From Mycobacterium palustre (lineage in GTDB: Bacteria > Actinomycetota > Actinomycetes > Mycobacteriales > Mycobacteriaceae): a DNA stretch of 64,000 nucleotides. This document shows, piece after piece, positions 8,519-20,351 of the stretch; within the stretch, counting starts at the first letter, position 1; every line of letters starts with the position of its first letter. Under the pieces are notes generated by a model, which worked only from the letters and a program-made list of their open reading frames with translations, was not told the DNA's origin and searched no databases. Both the position numbers and the translations under genes were made by a program. The stretch is taken from contig NZ_LQPJ01000115.1 in the NCBI RefSeq assembly GCF_002101785.1, positions 62,001 to 126,000 of the forward strand, written 5' to 3'.

Positions 8519-9052
8519 TCACAAACGCAGCGTCCAGCGGCCGTCACGGAAATGCAGCACCGTGCAGCTGACCGGCGCAATGTCGATGCGCCAGAAGGCG
8601 TTCGGCGGCGCGGCGAGGGCGTGCAGGATGGCGGCCCGGATCACCGCCGGATGGGTCACCGCGACCGTGTGCTCGGTGAGTGACTCCAGCCAGCCGGCCA
8701 CCCGCTGGATCAGCTCGACGATCGACTCACCGCCATGCGGCGCGCGGGCCGGTTCGGTCAGCCACGCCGCGAGGTCTTCGGGGCTGAGCTGTTTGAGCGT
8801 GCGCCCGCGCCACTGCCCGCAGTCGAGGTCGGCCAGCCGGGGCTCCGTGTCGGCGCGCAGCCCCAACAGTTGCGCGGTTTGGCGGGCACGGCGCTCGGGT
8901 GCGGTCAGGTGACGGTTGTCGGCTTTGGTGTCAAGGCTTTTCACCCGCCGCCCGCCGATGTCGTTCAGGGGTTCGTCGGCGGGAAAACGCCCGGCGGCCA
9001 TGGCGTCGGTCATCGCGTGCGAGACCATCGTCAGCCGGACGACGCCGCTCAC
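8519..9052 (-). CDS. Histidine-phosphatase-superfamily protein, atypical active site, in the cbt operon
   Basis: Protein of 177 residues of the phosphoglycerate-mutase / histidine phosphatase fold. The start is a GTG that overlaps the cbtA stop as GTGA. The usual RHG signature is replaced by SHAMT near residues 11-15, so the first catalytic arginine position holds serine. The histidine is kept, as are PERRARQTA (second arginine region), GGES and a late THPAVIRAA histidine. Third gene of a cobalamin-riboswitch operon, so a role related to B12 (for example alpha-ribazole phosphate dephosphorylation, as CobC does) is a reasonable guess. The substitution makes the activity uncertain. Confidence 0.75.
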   Translation of the reverse strand: MSGVVRLTMVSHAMTDAMAAGRFPADEPLNDIGGRRVKSLDTKADNRHLTAPERRARQTAQLLGLRADTEPRLADLDCGQWRGRTLKQLSPEDLAAWLTEPARAPHGGESIVELIQRVAGWLESLTEHTVAVTHPAVIRAAILHALAAPPNAFWRIDIAPVSCTVLHFRDGRWTLRL

Positions 9053-9816
9053 GCGGGGACTCGTTCCTCCAGCGCCCGTCGGGCAAGCGTCCCGAACACC
9101 AAACCGATGGCGGCCCACAACACCAGCTGCGCGCCCAGCGAGACCAACCTGAACTCGTAGAGCACGTCGGCGGGAAAGCCCGGATACGCGATCGCGCCGG
9201 AGGCGTCGCGCAACGGGCCGGGCGTCTCGTCGACGGCGGGCAGCACCACCCCGACTACCGCGACGGCCACCAAATAAGCCCCCGCCGCGACCAGCGTTCC
9301 GTTCCATGCGCCGAGCCGGGCATCGAGGCGGCGCGCCAGCCACACGGCGCCCGCCGCGAGCACCACTGATGCCAGCACCATCACCAGATACCAGCCGGTG
9401 CGCGCGCGGATTGTGTCGGCCTGGCCCACCGCCGGCGGGTTGGGCGGGTATTTGACGAACGGCACCAGATACACCGCGACGAAGGCGCCCGCCGCCAACA
9501 GCAGCGAAAGCCGGCGCGCCCCAATGCCCCTCGCGCGGCCGGCGAGGACGCAGAACACCACCGCGAGCAGGGCGCCCATCGCGACACCGAAGATCAGCAC
9601 CCCGAATCCCAAGCCGGCGTTGGCCTGCACCCCGCGAGTGAACAGCTCCGCGCCGTGCTCGTGCACACCGTGGGCGTTTTCGGCGTCGGCGCGGCCATCC
9701 TCGAAGGCGATCGCGCGGCCGATCGCCGGCTCGGCGCAGACGCGCGCGAACAGGAACGCCAGCACGGCCCCGACTGCGCCGGCCAGCAGACCGCGCGCGA
9801 TCAGCCGCTTCTCCAC
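9049..9816 (-). CDS. cbtA: Cobalt transporter subunit CbtA
   Basis: Membrane protein of 255 residues with about seven helices, matching the CbtA family that partners CbtB in cobalt uptake. Family marks are the start VEKRLIARGLLAGAVGAV, a histidine-rich external loop near residue 50 (DAENAHGVHEHG) and the PFVKYPPNPPAVG loop. The start is the GTG at 9816, four bases after the cbtB stop, and the stop overlaps the phosphatase start. The riboswitch upstream of cbtB ties expression to cobalamin. Transport of cobalt for B12 synthesis is the family inference. Confidence 0.92.
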   Translation of the reverse strand: MEKRLIARGLLAGAVGAVLAFLFARVCAEPAIGRAIAFEDGRADAENAHGVHEHGAELFTRGVQANAGLGFGVLIFGVAMGALLAVVFCVLAGRARGIGARRLSLLLAAGAFVAVYLVPFVKYPPNPPAVGQADTIRARTGWYLVMVLASVVLAAGAVWLARRLDARLGAWNGTLVAAGAYLVAVAVVGVVLPAVDETPGPLRDASGAIAYPGFPADVLYEFRLVSLGAQLVLWAAIGLVFGTLARRALEERVPA

Positions 9817-9820
9817 GCGA

Positions 9821-10036
9821 TCAGTGGCAGGGGAAGCCGAGCAGGTGGCGCGCGTCGTGGACGAATTCGTGGACGTGCGAGTCGCTGCCGAACAACGACA
9901 CCGCACCCTGGTCGATCCCGACGAAGTACAGCGCCAGCAGCGCCAGGAAGGCGGTCGCCGCCAGCCATAGCGCGGCGCTGGCCGCCGAGAGATCGACCGA
10001 CCGGGTGCGGGCCGACGCCGCAGGGCGATTAGACAT
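9821..10036 (-). CDS. cbtB: Cobalt transporter subunit CbtB
   Basis: Small protein of 71 residues with one transmembrane helix (about residues 18-40). The C-terminal metal-binding tail has five histidines and one cysteine (SHVHEFVHDARHLLGFPCH), the hallmark of CbtB. The ATG at 10036 is preceded by GGAAGGAG at a good distance. The longer open frame upstream is translated riboswitch sequence and is rejected. It lies first in the cbtB-cbtA-phosphatase operon. Confidence 0.93.
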   Translation of the reverse strand: MSNRPAASARTRSVDLSAASAALWLAATAFLALLALYFVGIDQGAVSLFGSDSHVHEFVHDARHLLGFPCH

Positions 10037-10077
10037 GGATGGCTCCTTCCGGGGATGCCGCGTCCCGCTTGGTGGAT

Positions 10078-10162
10078 GTCGACGGGCCACGGGTCTGACT
10101 GTGACAGTGGCGCGACCGTTCTGGGATTTCACCAGGATTCCGTTGCCCATCGATTTGTCGTG
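10078..10162 (-). promoter_or_regulatory. Cobalamin (B12) riboswitch upstream of cbtB
   Basis: Read on the minus strand, the leader contains in order: GGCAACGGAATCC, the GGTGAAATCCC-type turn, CGCGCCACTGT (the invariant B12 core, GCCACTG at 10111-10105) and AGTCAGACC (from 10101). This is the order and spacing of the cobalamin riboswitch core. A TANNNT -10 box (TACACT, 10173-10168) lies just upstream. Control of cobalt transporters by such switches is well established. Boundaries are approximate, and whether it acts on translation or on termination was not resolved. Confidence 0.85.
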
Positions 10163-10167
10163 TGGTC

Positions 10168-10173
10168 AGTGTA
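10168..10173 (-). promoter_or_regulatory. -10 element of the cbt operon
   Basis: TACACT on the minus strand, a TANNNT box placed so that the transcript would start just before the riboswitch core. Found by eye; no -35 element is obvious. Confidence 0.45.
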
Positions 10174-10282
10174 GACCGGTCGTGGGTGCCGCGGCGGGGC
10201 GACGCCGCACCCCCGGCTTGCTTGCGGTGTGCTCGGCGCCATCGGTGACCGGGACCGCGCGCACCGGCGTCCTCACACAGCG

Positions 10283-10322
10283 AAACGGGCGGCCAATCCC
10301 GTCAGGGATCAACCGCCCGTTT
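10283..10322 (-). terminator. Intrinsic terminator-like hairpin after clpC1
   Basis: AAACGGGCGG (10283-10292) pairs with CCGCCCGTTT (10313-10322) around an inner ATCCC/GGGAT stem. It lies 11 bases after the clpC1 stop and could work in both directions, also insulating the cbt operon. The 10170-10282 stretch holds nothing else I can name. Confidence 0.7.
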
Positions 10323-10332
10323 GCTGCCATCG

Positions 10333-12867
<2,535 letters not shown>

Positions 12868-13089
12868 CGGTGGTTACCTGCTCTCCCTCACCATCGGTAC
12901 AGCTTTCGGCATCGCGTACCTGCCATCCACTGTAATGGTCGCCAGGCCAGGGTTCCTAACGTTGCGGTGGCTGGCGGTCCAGGCCGCGTCTCCCCTGTTG
13001 AACAAAGCCGCAACAGTTAAACGGAAAAAACCACCAAAGCGTTTCCGCGTCGGCCGGCGAGGTTTTCGCCGCCAGCGAAAGTGAAACAA

Positions 13090-13121
13090 CCGGCGCCCCA
13101 GCCGTCACGCCGGGGCGCCGG
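13090..13121 (-). terminator. Hairpin after lsr2
   Basis: CCGGCGCCCC (13090-13099) pairs perfectly with GGGGCGCCGG (13112-13121) 13 bases after the lsr2 stop. There is no T-run, as is common in mycobacteria. The gap from 12868 to 13133 otherwise holds only the clpC1 promoter region. Confidence 0.6.
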
Positions 13122-13133
13122 TTGACCGTCGGC

Positions 13134-13472
13134 TTAGGTGGCCGCGTGGAACGCGTCGATGACGTCGGCCGGGATGCGGCCGCGCGTGGACACGTTGTGC
13201 CCGTTGCGGCGCGCCCACTCGCGGATCGCGGCGCTCTGCTCGCGGTCGATCGCGCCGCGCCCGCGGCCCGAGCCGGAACGGCCGCGCCGGCGGCCGCCGA
13301 CGCGACGGCCCGCGGCGACCCATTGCTTCAAATCGTTGCGGAGTTTCGCGGCATTCTTGGACGAAAGGTCAATCTCATAGGTCACCCCGTCAAGCCCGAA
13401 TTCAACTGTTTCGTCGGCTGCACCCGACCCGTCGAAATCATCGACCAACGTAACGGTCACTTTTTTCGCCAT
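13134..13472 (-). CDS. lsr2: Lsr2 H-NS-like nucleoid protein
   Basis: Protein of 112 residues, the family length. The N-terminal dimerisation domain begins [15 protein letters not shown] and carries the conserved [15 protein letters not shown] flexible Arg/Gly-rich linker ([15 protein letters not shown]) leads to the C-terminal DNA-binding domain with the AT-hook-like RGR near residue 99 ([10 protein letters not shown]). It silences AT-rich and horizontally acquired DNA and shapes the chromosome. A GAGGG ribosome site lies seven bases before the ATG. The leader carries repeated CAGTTG elements (separate entry). Confidence 0.98.
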   Translation of the reverse strand: MAKKVTVTLVDDFDGSGAADETVEFGLDGVTYEIDLSSKNAAKLRNDLKQWVAAGRRVGGRRRGRSGSGRGRGAIDREQSAAIREWARRNGHNVSTRGRIPADVIDAFHAAT

Positions 13473-13494
13473 TGGCTTACCCTCGCGTTTCGTC

Positions 13495-13601
13495 CTGAGC
13501 AGTTGCTGAGCAGTTGGGACTGACCTCCCCGGTCACCAATCTGCCATATCAAGGCAGCATACTCAATCCGGCGGCAACGCGTACAGTTGAGCTTTCAACT
13601 G
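13495..13601. promoter_or_regulatory. CAGTTG repeats and palindrome in the lsr2 upstream region
   Basis: CTGAGCAGTTG is repeated head to tail (13495-13505, 13506-13516; period 11, one helical turn). About 70 bases further is a perfect palindrome, CAGTTGA-GCTT-TCAACTG (13584-13601), that includes the lysS stop codon. All four arms share CAGTTG, suggesting binding sites for one regulator acting on lsr2. Confidence 0.45.
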
Positions 13602-15106
13602 CTGTGTGGACGCACAATCGGGAACAAAACTGTGTCTCTAATTGACAACCCGGTCAAAGACATCAACAACCGATCGATACCCATTCCGGTTCCCGTGCAC
13701 GGCGGCATCCCATACTCGAGCGCGGCGAGAAAGTCTTCGTCCAGCGCCATCGCCTCGTCGTCCCCGGCGGCCGCGGCGCGGGCCTGGGCGGCGAACCTCT
13801 CGCGCTGCACGATCGGATCGTTCAGCTCGGAGTACCCCGTGGCCAATTCGACCCCGCGCAGGTAGAGGTCCCACTTCTCGGTGACGCCCGGGATGCTGCG
13901 GTGCTGGCGGGTCAAAGGTGTTGTCTCGACAGGGAAATCCTTGACGAAGGTGGGCGCGCTCAGCTCGTTGCCCACCGTGTGCTCCCACAGTTCCTCGACG
14001 AGCTTGCCGTGCCCGTAACCGCGGTCGCGTGGGATCTCCAGCCCCAGCTTGTCGGCGATGGACCACAGCCGTTCGACGGTCGTCTCGGGTGTGATCTCCT
14101 CGCCGAGCGCGGCGGACAGCGAAGGGTACATTTGCATCGACGCCCATTCGCCGTCTATGTCGTAGACACTGCCGTCCGGCAACGGCAGTTGTCGGGTTCC
14201 GATCGCCTCGTCGGCCACCTCTTGAATAAGCTCACGTGTCACCAGTGCTGAATCGTCATAGGTGCCGTACGTCTGATACGTCTCCAACATGGAGAATTCC
14301 GGAGAATGAGTGGAATCGGCCCCCTCGTTTCGGAACACTCGATTTAGCTCGAAGACCTTGTCGAATCCGCCGACGATGCAGCGCTTGAGGAACAGTTCCG
14401 GCGCGATCCGCAGGTAGAGATCGATGTCCAGCGCATTGGAATGGGTGATGAACGGCCGGGCCGCCGCCCCGCCGGCCAGCGTCTGCAACATCGGGGTTTC
14501 GACTTCGAGAAAGCCGCGCCGTTCCAGCGCGTTGCGGATCGCGCGGATAACGGCGATCCGTTGCCGCGCCACCGTGCGCGCCTGGGGCCGGACGATCAGG
14601 TCGACGTAGCGCTGCCGCACCCGCGACTCTTCGCTCATCTCCTTGTGCGCGACCGGCAGTGGACGCAGCGCCTTCGCGGCCATCCGCCACGAGTCGGCCA
14701 GCACCGATAGTTCGCCGCGTCGTGAGCTGATCACGTTGCCGTGCACGAAGACGAGGTCACCGAGGTCGACGTCGGCCTTCCACGCGTCGAGCGCCTGCTT
14801 CCCGACCTTGTCGAGGCTCAGCATCACCTGCAGGGTGGTGCCGTCGCCGTCCTGGAGTGTCGCAAAGCACAACTTGCCGGAGTTGCGCGCGAAGATGACC
14901 CGGCCGGCGACGCCGACGACGTCGTCGGTGGCGGTGTCGATGGGCAGGTCGGGATGGGCGGCGCGCACCTCGGCCAGGGTGTGGGTGCGCTCGACGGCAA
15001 CGGGATAGGGATCGACGCCCTCGTCGAGCAGACGAGCGCGCTTGTCCCGGCGGATCCGGAACTGCTCTGGAAGGTCGGGCTCGCCCCCCGGCTGGTCAGC
15101 GCTCAC
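13595..15106 (-). CDS. lysS: Lysyl-tRNA synthetase, class II
   Basis: Protein of 503 residues. The OB-fold anticodon-binding domain occupies residues 1-150 and the class II catalytic core the rest. Motif 1 is FLEVETPML, motif 2 is [17 protein letters not shown] and motif 3 is [13 protein letters not shown] near the C-terminus. It charges tRNA-Lys in the cytosol. The GTG start at 15106 is in the family position, with a TAAGCT box (15120-15115) eight bases before it suggesting a near-leaderless promoter. It is the last gene in the ftsH-to-lysS run. The 131-base gap to coaX holds only a GGCGTCGAGCC direct repeat. Confidence 0.97.
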   Translation of the reverse strand: MSADQPGGEPDLPEQFRIRRDKRARLLDEGVDPYPVAVERTHTLAEVRAAHPDLPIDTATDDVVGVAGRVIFARNSGKLCFATLQDGDGTTLQVMLSLDKVGKQALDAWKADVDLGDLVFVHGNVISSRRGELSVLADSWRMAAKALRPLPVAHKEMSEESRVRQRYVDLIVRPQARTVARQRIAVIRAIRNALERRGFLEVETPMLQTLAGGAAARPFITHSNALDIDLYLRIAPELFLKRCIVGGFDKVFELNRVFRNEGADSTHSPEFSMLETYQTYGTYDDSALVTRELIQEVADEAIGTRQLPLPDGSVYDIDGEWASMQMYPSLSAALGEEITPETTVERLWSIADKLGLEIPRDRGYGHGKLVEELWEHTVGNELSAPTFVKDFPVETTPLTRQHRSIPGVTEKWDLYLRGVELATGYSELNDPIVQRERFAAQARAAAAGDDEAMALDEDFLAALEYGMPPCTGTGMGIDRLLMSLTGLSIRDTVLFPIVRPHSS

Positions 15107-15237
15107 GACGTGCCAGCTTAAAGGACGCGGCGTCGAGCCGGCGCCGACGGCGTCGAGCCTGCGCTGGGCGCTTGAAAAGTGCTTTCGGACTCAAAGCTGA
15201 CGGCGCGCCGCACGCAAGGCCCGACGCGGAACGCGGC

Positions 15238-16062
15238 TCAGTGCGCGGTCTTCAGCCGGCCGCGCTGGGCGTCGCGGTTGCGTTCGAACACCAGCCGCAG
15301 GCCATGCAGGGTGAGGTGCTGGTCGTGGTGGCTGACGCAGTGCAGCTCGGGCAGCAGCAGCGGCGCGGTGTGACCGGTCGCCACCACCACGAACTGATCC
15401 CCCAGGTCACCGGAAAACCCGTTCACGTCCTCGCAGATGCGCTGCACCAGGCCGTCGACCAGCCCGGCGAAGCCGAACACCGCCCCGGCCTGCATGCATT
15501 CGACGGTGTTCTTCCCGACCACCGAACGGGGGCGGGTCAGCTCGACGCGGCGCAGTGCCGCCGAGCGCGCCGCGGCGGCGTCCGACGAGACCTGGACTCC
15601 GGGGGCGATGGCGCCGCCGAGGAACTCCCCCTTGGCCGACACCACGTCGACGCAGATGGAGGATCCGAAATCGACGACGATGGCCGCCTTGCCGAACTTG
15701 TGATAAGCCGCCAGGCAGTTGACGATTCGGTCGGCGCCCACTTCTTTCGGGTTGTCGACGAGCAGCGGGATGCCGGTGCGGACGCCGGGCTCGATGAGCA
15801 CGTGCGGCACCGACGGCCAGTACTGGTCGAGCAGGATCCGCACCTCGTGCAGCACCGACGGGACGGTAGACAGCGCGGCGGCGCCGGTCAGCCGCTCGGA
15901 ATCGTCACCGATGAGGCCGTCGATGGTCAGCGCCAATTCGTCCGCGGTGATCTCCGGTTCGGTGCGGATCCGCCACTGCTGCACGACCTTTGCGTGCTCC
16001 TTGGAGCCAGAGATCAGTCCGACGACGGTGTGCGTGTTGCGGACGTCGATGGCGAGCAGCAC
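15238..16062 (-). CDS. coaX: Type III pantothenate kinase CoaX
   Basis: Protein of 274 residues of the ASKHA-fold CoaX family (Rv3600c-like). The N-terminal phosphate-binding loop is [13 protein letters not shown], followed by the [11 protein letters not shown] and [12 protein letters not shown] motifs and the late [11 protein letters not shown]. It phosphorylates pantothenate, the first step of CoA synthesis. The GTG start lies two bases after the panD stop, so it follows panC and panD in one transcript. In M. tuberculosis the CoaX protein is reported as inactive while CoaA does the work, so activity here should not be assumed. Confidence 0.93.
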   Translation of the reverse strand: MLLAIDVRNTHTVVGLISGSKEHAKVVQQWRIRTEPEITADELALTIDGLIGDDSERLTGAAALSTVPSVLHEVRILLDQYWPSVPHVLIEPGVRTGIPLLVDNPKEVGADRIVNCLAAYHKFGKAAIVVDFGSSICVDVVSAKGEFLGGAIAPGVQVSSDAAAARSAALRRVELTRPRSVVGKNTVECMQAGAVFGFAGLVDGLVQRICEDVNGFSGDLGDQFVVVATGHTAPLLLPELHCVSHHDQHLTLHGLRLVFERNRDAQRGRLKTAH

Positions 16063-16064
16063 GG

Positions 16065-16484
16065 CTACCGCGCACCGATCCGCGGGTCGAGTAGCTCCGA
16101 CGCGTCCGCCGGGACGAATGCCGGGTCGTGGCCGAGGTCGACGGGCTTGTTGGCGGCGTCGACGAACACGATCTTCGGCCGGTAGGCGCGCGCCTCGGCG
16201 TCCTCCATGGCGCCGTACGCGATCAGGATCACCAGGTCGCCGGGATGCACCAAATGCGCTGCGGCGCCGTTGATTCCGATGACGCCGCTGCCGCGCTCGC
16301 CGGTGATGGCGTAGGTGACCAGGCGGGCGCCGTTGTCGATGTCGACGATGGTCACCTGCTCGCCCTCGAGCAGGTCCGCGGCGTCCATCAGGTCGGCGTC
16401 GATGGTCACCGAGCCGACGTAGTGCAGGTCGGACTGCGTGACGGTGGCGCGGTGGATTTTCGACTTGAGCATCGTCCGTAACAT
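16065..16484 (-). CDS. panD: Aspartate 1-decarboxylase PanD
   Basis: Protein of 139 residues, the M. tuberculosis length. It is made as a pro-enzyme and cleaves itself between Gly24 and Ser25 (HYVGSVTID) to make the pyruvoyl group, then converts aspartate to beta-alanine for pantothenate. The ATG overlaps the panC stop (ATGA at 16484). The C-terminal tail is the flexible segment implicated in pyrazinoic acid binding in M. tuberculosis. The reading frame extends upstream only as shadow. Confidence 0.97.
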   Translation of the reverse strand: MLRTMLKSKIHRATVTQSDLHYVGSVTIDADLMDAADLLEGEQVTIVDIDNGARLVTYAITGERGSGVIGINGAAAHLVHPGDLVILIAYGAMEDAEARAYRPKIVFVDAANKPVDLGHDPAFVPADASELLDPRIGAR

Positions 16485-17413
16485 CAGTTCCTCCAAGGTG
16501 ATTGGGCGTGCCCGTCCGGCCCCACGGGTGCCGGCGAGTTTCCGATCTGGATCGAGACGTTGTCGAGCAAACGGGTGCTGCCGATCCTGGCGGCGACCAG
16601 CAGCCGGCCGGAAGGGTTGTCGCCTACCGGGCCGAGCTCGGCGTCGCGCAGCTCCAGGTAGTCGAGCACCAGGCCGGGCGTGGCATCCAAGACGGCGCGG
16701 GCGGCGTCCAGCGCGGCCCGGGGCCCCTGGGTCGCGGCGTGCGCTCCCGCCGTCAGCGCGGCGGACAGCGCGACGGCCAGTTCCCGCTGCGTCGGATCCA
16801 GGTAGCGGTTGCGCGACGACATCGCCAGCCCGTCGGCTTCCCGCACCGTCGGCACACCGACCACGGCGACGTCGATGTTGAGGTCGGCGACCATCTGCCG
16901 GATCAGCACAAGCTGCTGATAGTCCTTCTCGCCGAAGAAGATCCGGTCCGGACGCACGATCTGCAGCAGCTTGGCCACCACGGTCAGCACGCCGGCGAAG
17001 TGGGTGGGCCGGGCGCCGCCCTCGAGCTCGGCGGCCAGCGGGCCGGGCTGCACGGTGGTGCGCAGGCCGTTGGGATACATCGCCGCGGCGGTCGGGGTGA
17101 AGACGATCTCCACTCCCTCGGCGCGCAGCAGCGCCAGGTCGTCGTCGAGGGTCCGGGGGTAGGCCTCGAGGTCTTCCCCGGCGCCGAACTGCAGCGGGTT
17201 GACAAAGATCGACACCACGACCACCGAGCCGGGCACCCGCTTGGCCGCGCGCACCAGCGACAGGTGCCCGTCGTGCAGGGCGCCCATCGTGGGCACCAGC
17301 ATCACCCGACGGCCGGTGTGGCGCAGCGCGCGGCTGACGTCGGTGACGTCGCGCGGCGCCGCGTAGACGTTGAGTTCGCCTGGGGTGAAAGCCGGCTTGC
17401 GTGGGGCCGTCAT
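16484..17413 (-). CDS. panC: Pantothenate synthetase PanC
   Basis: Protein of 309 residues, equal to the M. tuberculosis enzyme. It joins pantoate and beta-alanine using ATP. The HIGH-like site is [14 protein letters not shown], then the FGEKDYQQ pantoate/ATP site and the KMSKS-like SSRNRYL. The start MTAPRKPAF is fixed by an ATGA overlap with the upstream gene. It is coupled to panD downstream. Confidence 0.97.
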   Translation of the reverse strand: MTAPRKPAFTPGELNVYAAPRDVTDVSRALRHTGRRVMLVPTMGALHDGHLSLVRAAKRVPGSVVVVSIFVNPLQFGAGEDLEAYPRTLDDDLALLRAEGVEIVFTPTAAAMYPNGLRTTVQPGPLAAELEGGARPTHFAGVLTVVAKLLQIVRPDRIFFGEKDYQQLVLIRQMVADLNIDVAVVGVPTVREADGLAMSSRNRYLDPTQRELAVALSAALTAGAHAATQGPRAALDAARAVLDATPGLVLDYLELRDAELGPVGDNPSGRLLVAARIGSTRLLDNVSIQIGNSPAPVGPDGHAQSPWRN

Positions 17414-18321
17414 CGCGCCAGCACTTCGACGACGTCGGCGGGGGCGTGCGCGCGCTGGGCGGTCCGCAGGGCGTTGACGCGGTAGGCCCGGGCGAGGTCG
17501 GCGTCGACGTCGCCCAGCGCTGCCAAATGCTCGGCGACGGCCGCGGCGTCCCCACGGGCGACCGGCCCGGTGAGCGCCGCCTGGCCGCGCAGCAGGGTGT
17601 TGTCCAGCGCCGCGCGGGCCAGCGGCCCGACGATACGTTCGGCGAGGCCGCCGGGCTGGTCGTCGACCGTCTGCTGCCCGAGCAGTTCGCTGCCGCGCAG
17701 CGCGGCGCGCAGCGCCTCCAGCGCGTCGGCGAGCACCGTGACGATGTGGTTGCCGGCGTGCGCGAGGGCGGCGTGGTAGAGGGCGCGGGCCTCCTCGCGG
17801 ACGCAGAACGGCTCGCCGCCCATCTCCAGGACCAGCGACTGCCCGATGGCGTACCCGACCTCGTCGGCGGCGGTGATGCCGAAGCAGGTGTCGGGCAGCC
17901 GGCTGATGTCTTCGTCGGAGCCGGTGAACGTCATCGCGGGGTGGATGGCCACCGGCGTGCAGCCGGCGTCGGTCAGCGGCGCCAGGATGCCGACGCCGTT
18001 GGCGCCGGACGTGTGCACGACGATGGTGCCCGGCCGCACCGCCGAGGTGGCGGCCAACCCGGACACCAGCGCGGCGAGCTCGCTGTCGGGAACGGCCAGT
18101 AGCAGCAATTCGGCGCCGGCGGCCACGTCCTGCGGCGCCGTCACCAACGTGTCGGGCAGTCGGCGCCGCGCCCGCTCGCGCGACGCGTGGGACACGGCGC
18201 TGCACGCGACCACGACGTGGTCGGCGCGCTCCAGCGCCACACCGAGCGCGGATCCCACCCGTCCGGCGGAGATGATTCCCACCTTGAGCCTGGCCGGGCG
18301 CAAACCGTCGAACTGCCCCAT
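17410..18321 (-). CDS. Rossmann-like DUF2520 protein (Rv3603c-like)
   Basis: Protein of 303 residues. The N-terminal NAD(P)-binding fold has a [13 protein letters not shown] motif near residue 17. A helical DUF2520 C-terminal domain contains HPAMTFTG and [15 protein letters not shown]. It resembles the 6-phosphogluconate/ketopantoate reductase superfamily. Its fixed place before panC in mycobacteria suggests a reductase in pantothenate synthesis, but this is inference. The start MGQFDGL gives the length recalled for Rv3603c. It is coupled to panC by ATGA. Confidence 0.88.
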   Translation of the reverse strand: MGQFDGLRPARLKVGIISAGRVGSALGVALERADHVVVACSAVSHASRERARRRLPDTLVTAPQDVAAGAELLLLAVPDSELAALVSGLAATSAVRPGTIVVHTSGANGVGILAPLTDAGCTPVAIHPAMTFTGSDEDISRLPDTCFGITAADEVGYAIGQSLVLEMGGEPFCVREEARALYHAALAHAGNHIVTVLADALEALRAALRGSELLGQQTVDDQPGGLAERIVGPLARAALDNTLLRGQAALTGPVARGDAAAVAEHLAALGDVDADLARAYRVNALRTAQRAHAPADVVEVLAR

Positions 18322-18436
18322 CGCAGACGACCTCACAGCTTTCTTCGTTCGTTCCAGTCCCGTGTCGCGGGTACCGGACGGTCGGTAAGACTTTAGTCGA
18401 TTCTCAGGTGGCACCCAATGTGAGGAGGCTCCCAGC

Positions 18437-19804
18437 TCACTCGTCGCGACCGTCGCGTCTGCGGCGGCGGCCGCCTCCCGAAGGCTGCACCTGCAGCCGC
18501 GCCAGCAGGTCGGCGACCGACTGGCCGCCGCTGGGCGGGCCGTCGGTGGAGCCGCCCGGGCCGCGAGCCAGCGGGTCGGCGCCGAGATGCCGGGGTGCCC
18601 GTTCGGCGTGCGGCGGCGGGGCCATCTGCGGTGGCGGCGCGGCGGGCGGTGCCGGCGTCGGGTAGGCAGGGGGCGGCGGGGCGCCGGAGGCGGGAGGTGG
18701 CGGCTCGTTCGCGCCGCCGACGTTGCTTACACCGTAGTCGCGGTACTCGGCCGAATGCCGCGCCCGCGCGCGGCGGCCGGCCTCGCTGTACGGCGGCGGG
18801 CTCGGGTCGACGGGCGCGCCGCCCACGCGTTCGTCGGGGCTGTAGTGCCGGGCGCGCCGCCCCCCGGACGGCTCGCCGGCCGGATCGGCGCCGCCCCGCT
18901 GGCTTCCCGGGGCTCCGGGCGGCTGCCACTGCCCGTTCCCGGCGAGCGGCTGCCAATCCTGCGGCTGGGGCCGCGGCTCCGGTTGCGGCGGCTCCGGTTG
19001 TGGCGGCTCCGGTTGCGGCGGTGGCGGCGGGGGCGTCGCGAACCGCGCCTCCGGCGGGGGCGGCGGCGCGGTCATGTACGGCGGCTCCTGCGAGACCACG
19101 TACCGAGCGTCCTGCGGCGCGTCGTATGGGGCCCGCCCGCGTTCCGCCGCGGGTGGGGGCTGCCGCGGCGGCAACAGCGGCTCCTCGGGCACGTCGATGA
19201 TCGCGGATTCGTCGGCCCGGCTGGGCGGGTTGTCGGTCGGGACCGACGCGACGCGATCGCTGGGCACCCAGTCGCGGGCGGCCTCGCCGTTGCGCTCCCA
19301 GTCGCTATACGCGCGGGCGCGCGGCGCCTCGCTGTCCTGGGTCTCGAGCGCCGGGCGCTCCTGCAGGTCGGTGTCGAACAGGATCTCCAGGCTGGTGCGC
19401 AGCGCGCTCAGCTCGGCCCGCAGCGCCGCCAGGTCGTCGGCGGCCTGCGCCCGCAGCTCGGAGGCCAGCTCGCGGCGCAGCTGGGACTCCACGGTCAGCT
19501 CGTACTCGCGGCGGGCCGAGATTTCGCGGTCCAGCTGTAGGTCGTAGACCAGCTTCAGGTCGCGGACACGGGACTGGTCCGCGTCGCTTTGGCGGCGGTA
19601 GAGCACCGAAACGAAGGCACCGGCGACCGCGGCCCACAGCGCCAGGATTACAGCGAGCTTGAGGAGTTCCACCCGGTTGGTGAAAACCAGTGCGGAACTG
19701 GCCCCCATGGCGAGGACCAGCAACGCGGTCAAGAGCACCCACCCCGGCCTGCGGCCGCCGCGCCGGGCCCTGGCGCCGCGGGACAGAACGGTCATGGCCT
19801 GCAC
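18437..19804 (-). CDS. DUF6779-type membrane protein with Pro-rich tail (Rv3604c-like)
   Basis: Protein of 455 residues. A basic N-terminus is followed by two transmembrane helices (about 20-40 and 50-70), a charged coiled-coil region (80-150) and a long, disordered Pro/Gly/Arg-rich segment to the end with PEPPQPEPPQPEP repeats. The N-terminal half is conserved in mycobacteria; the tail varies. It is probably a membrane-anchored scaffold and no enzyme motif is visible. The start is a GTG with AGG five bases upstream; an ATG nine bases later is possible. It lies 70 bases after the DUF3180 gene. Confidence 0.8.
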   Translation of the reverse strand: MQAMTVLSRGARARRGGRRPGWVLLTALLVLAMGASSALVFTNRVELLKLAVILALWAAVAGAFVSVLYRRQSDADQSRVRDLKLVYDLQLDREISARREYELTVESQLRRELASELRAQAADDLAALRAELSALRTSLEILFDTDLQERPALETQDSEAPRARAYSDWERNGEAARDWVPSDRVASVPTDNPPSRADESAIIDVPEEPLLPPRQPPPAAERGRAPYDAPQDARYVVSQEPPYMTAPPPPPEARFATPPPPPPQPEPPQPEPPQPEPRPQPQDWQPLAGNGQWQPPGAPGSQRGGADPAGEPSGGRRARHYSPDERVGGAPVDPSPPPYSEAGRRARARHSAEYRDYGVSNVGGANEPPPPASGAPPPPAYPTPAPPAAPPPQMAPPPHAERAPRHLGADPLARGPGGSTDGPPSGGQSVADLLARLQVQPSGGGRRRRRDGRDE

Positions 19805-19874
19805 TGTACCTGCGGGAGGTCACTGCGCGTGTCGCGCGACCCCGGCGATTCTCGGCCGGGTCGGTCGGGGCACG

Positions 19875-20351
19875 CTAGTTCTCCGCGCCCTCGCCGTGCT
19901 CCGTCGGGTCCTGCGGCGACTTGCAGCAATGCTGCAGCCACAGCGCGGCCACCACCAGCGCCAGCGCGCTGACGGCCGCCACCACCGCCCCCGTGGTGTC
20001 TTCCGCTGCGACCCGCAGCCACGACCGCCGCGGCAGGAAATACACCAGCACGCCGACCCACCAACCCAGCACCAGCGCGCCGACCCAGGCCGACGCCTTG
20101 GCCACCACCACGGTGCGGGCCACCGCCAGCGGGTGCAGCCAGCCGGGGCCGACGCCGATTTCGCCGTCGTTGATCTTGGTCCGCACGTAGCGCGCCCACA
20201 GCGCCTCGGCGATGGCCACCCCCAGCAGCGACAGGCCGGTCCACACGGTGATCGGCGGAAACCACCGGTACAGCGCGAGGACCAGCAGATAGCCGACGAC
20301 CGCGGCGCCGACCACCGCGGCCGTCAGGTCACGCTTCCGGGTCGGCCCCAT
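19875..20351 (-). CDS. DUF3180 membrane protein (Rv3605c-like)
   Basis: Protein of 158 residues with four predicted membrane helices and a short acidic C-terminus (GEGAEN). The length is that of Rv3605c. The ATG overlaps the folK stop (ATGA at 20351). Function unknown; the constant position after folK suggests co-regulation with folate genes rather than a known biochemical role. Confidence 0.87.
   Translation of the reverse strand: MGPTRKRDLTAAVVGAAVVGYLLVLALYRWFPPITVWTGLSLLGVAIAEALWARYVRTKINDGEIGVGPGWLHPLAVARTVVVAKASAWVGALVLGWWVGVLVYFLPRRSWLRVAAEDTTGAVVAAVSALALVVAALWLQHCCKSPQDPTEHGEGAEN

Noticed and set aside
9049..9906. CbtA as a multidrug or nickel transporter
   Set aside because: The CbtB partner with its histidine tail and the B12 riboswitch make cobalt far more likely.
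10037..10150. N-terminal extension of CbtB
   Set aside because: The extra codons translate the cobalamin riboswitch; the internal ATG has the ribosome site.
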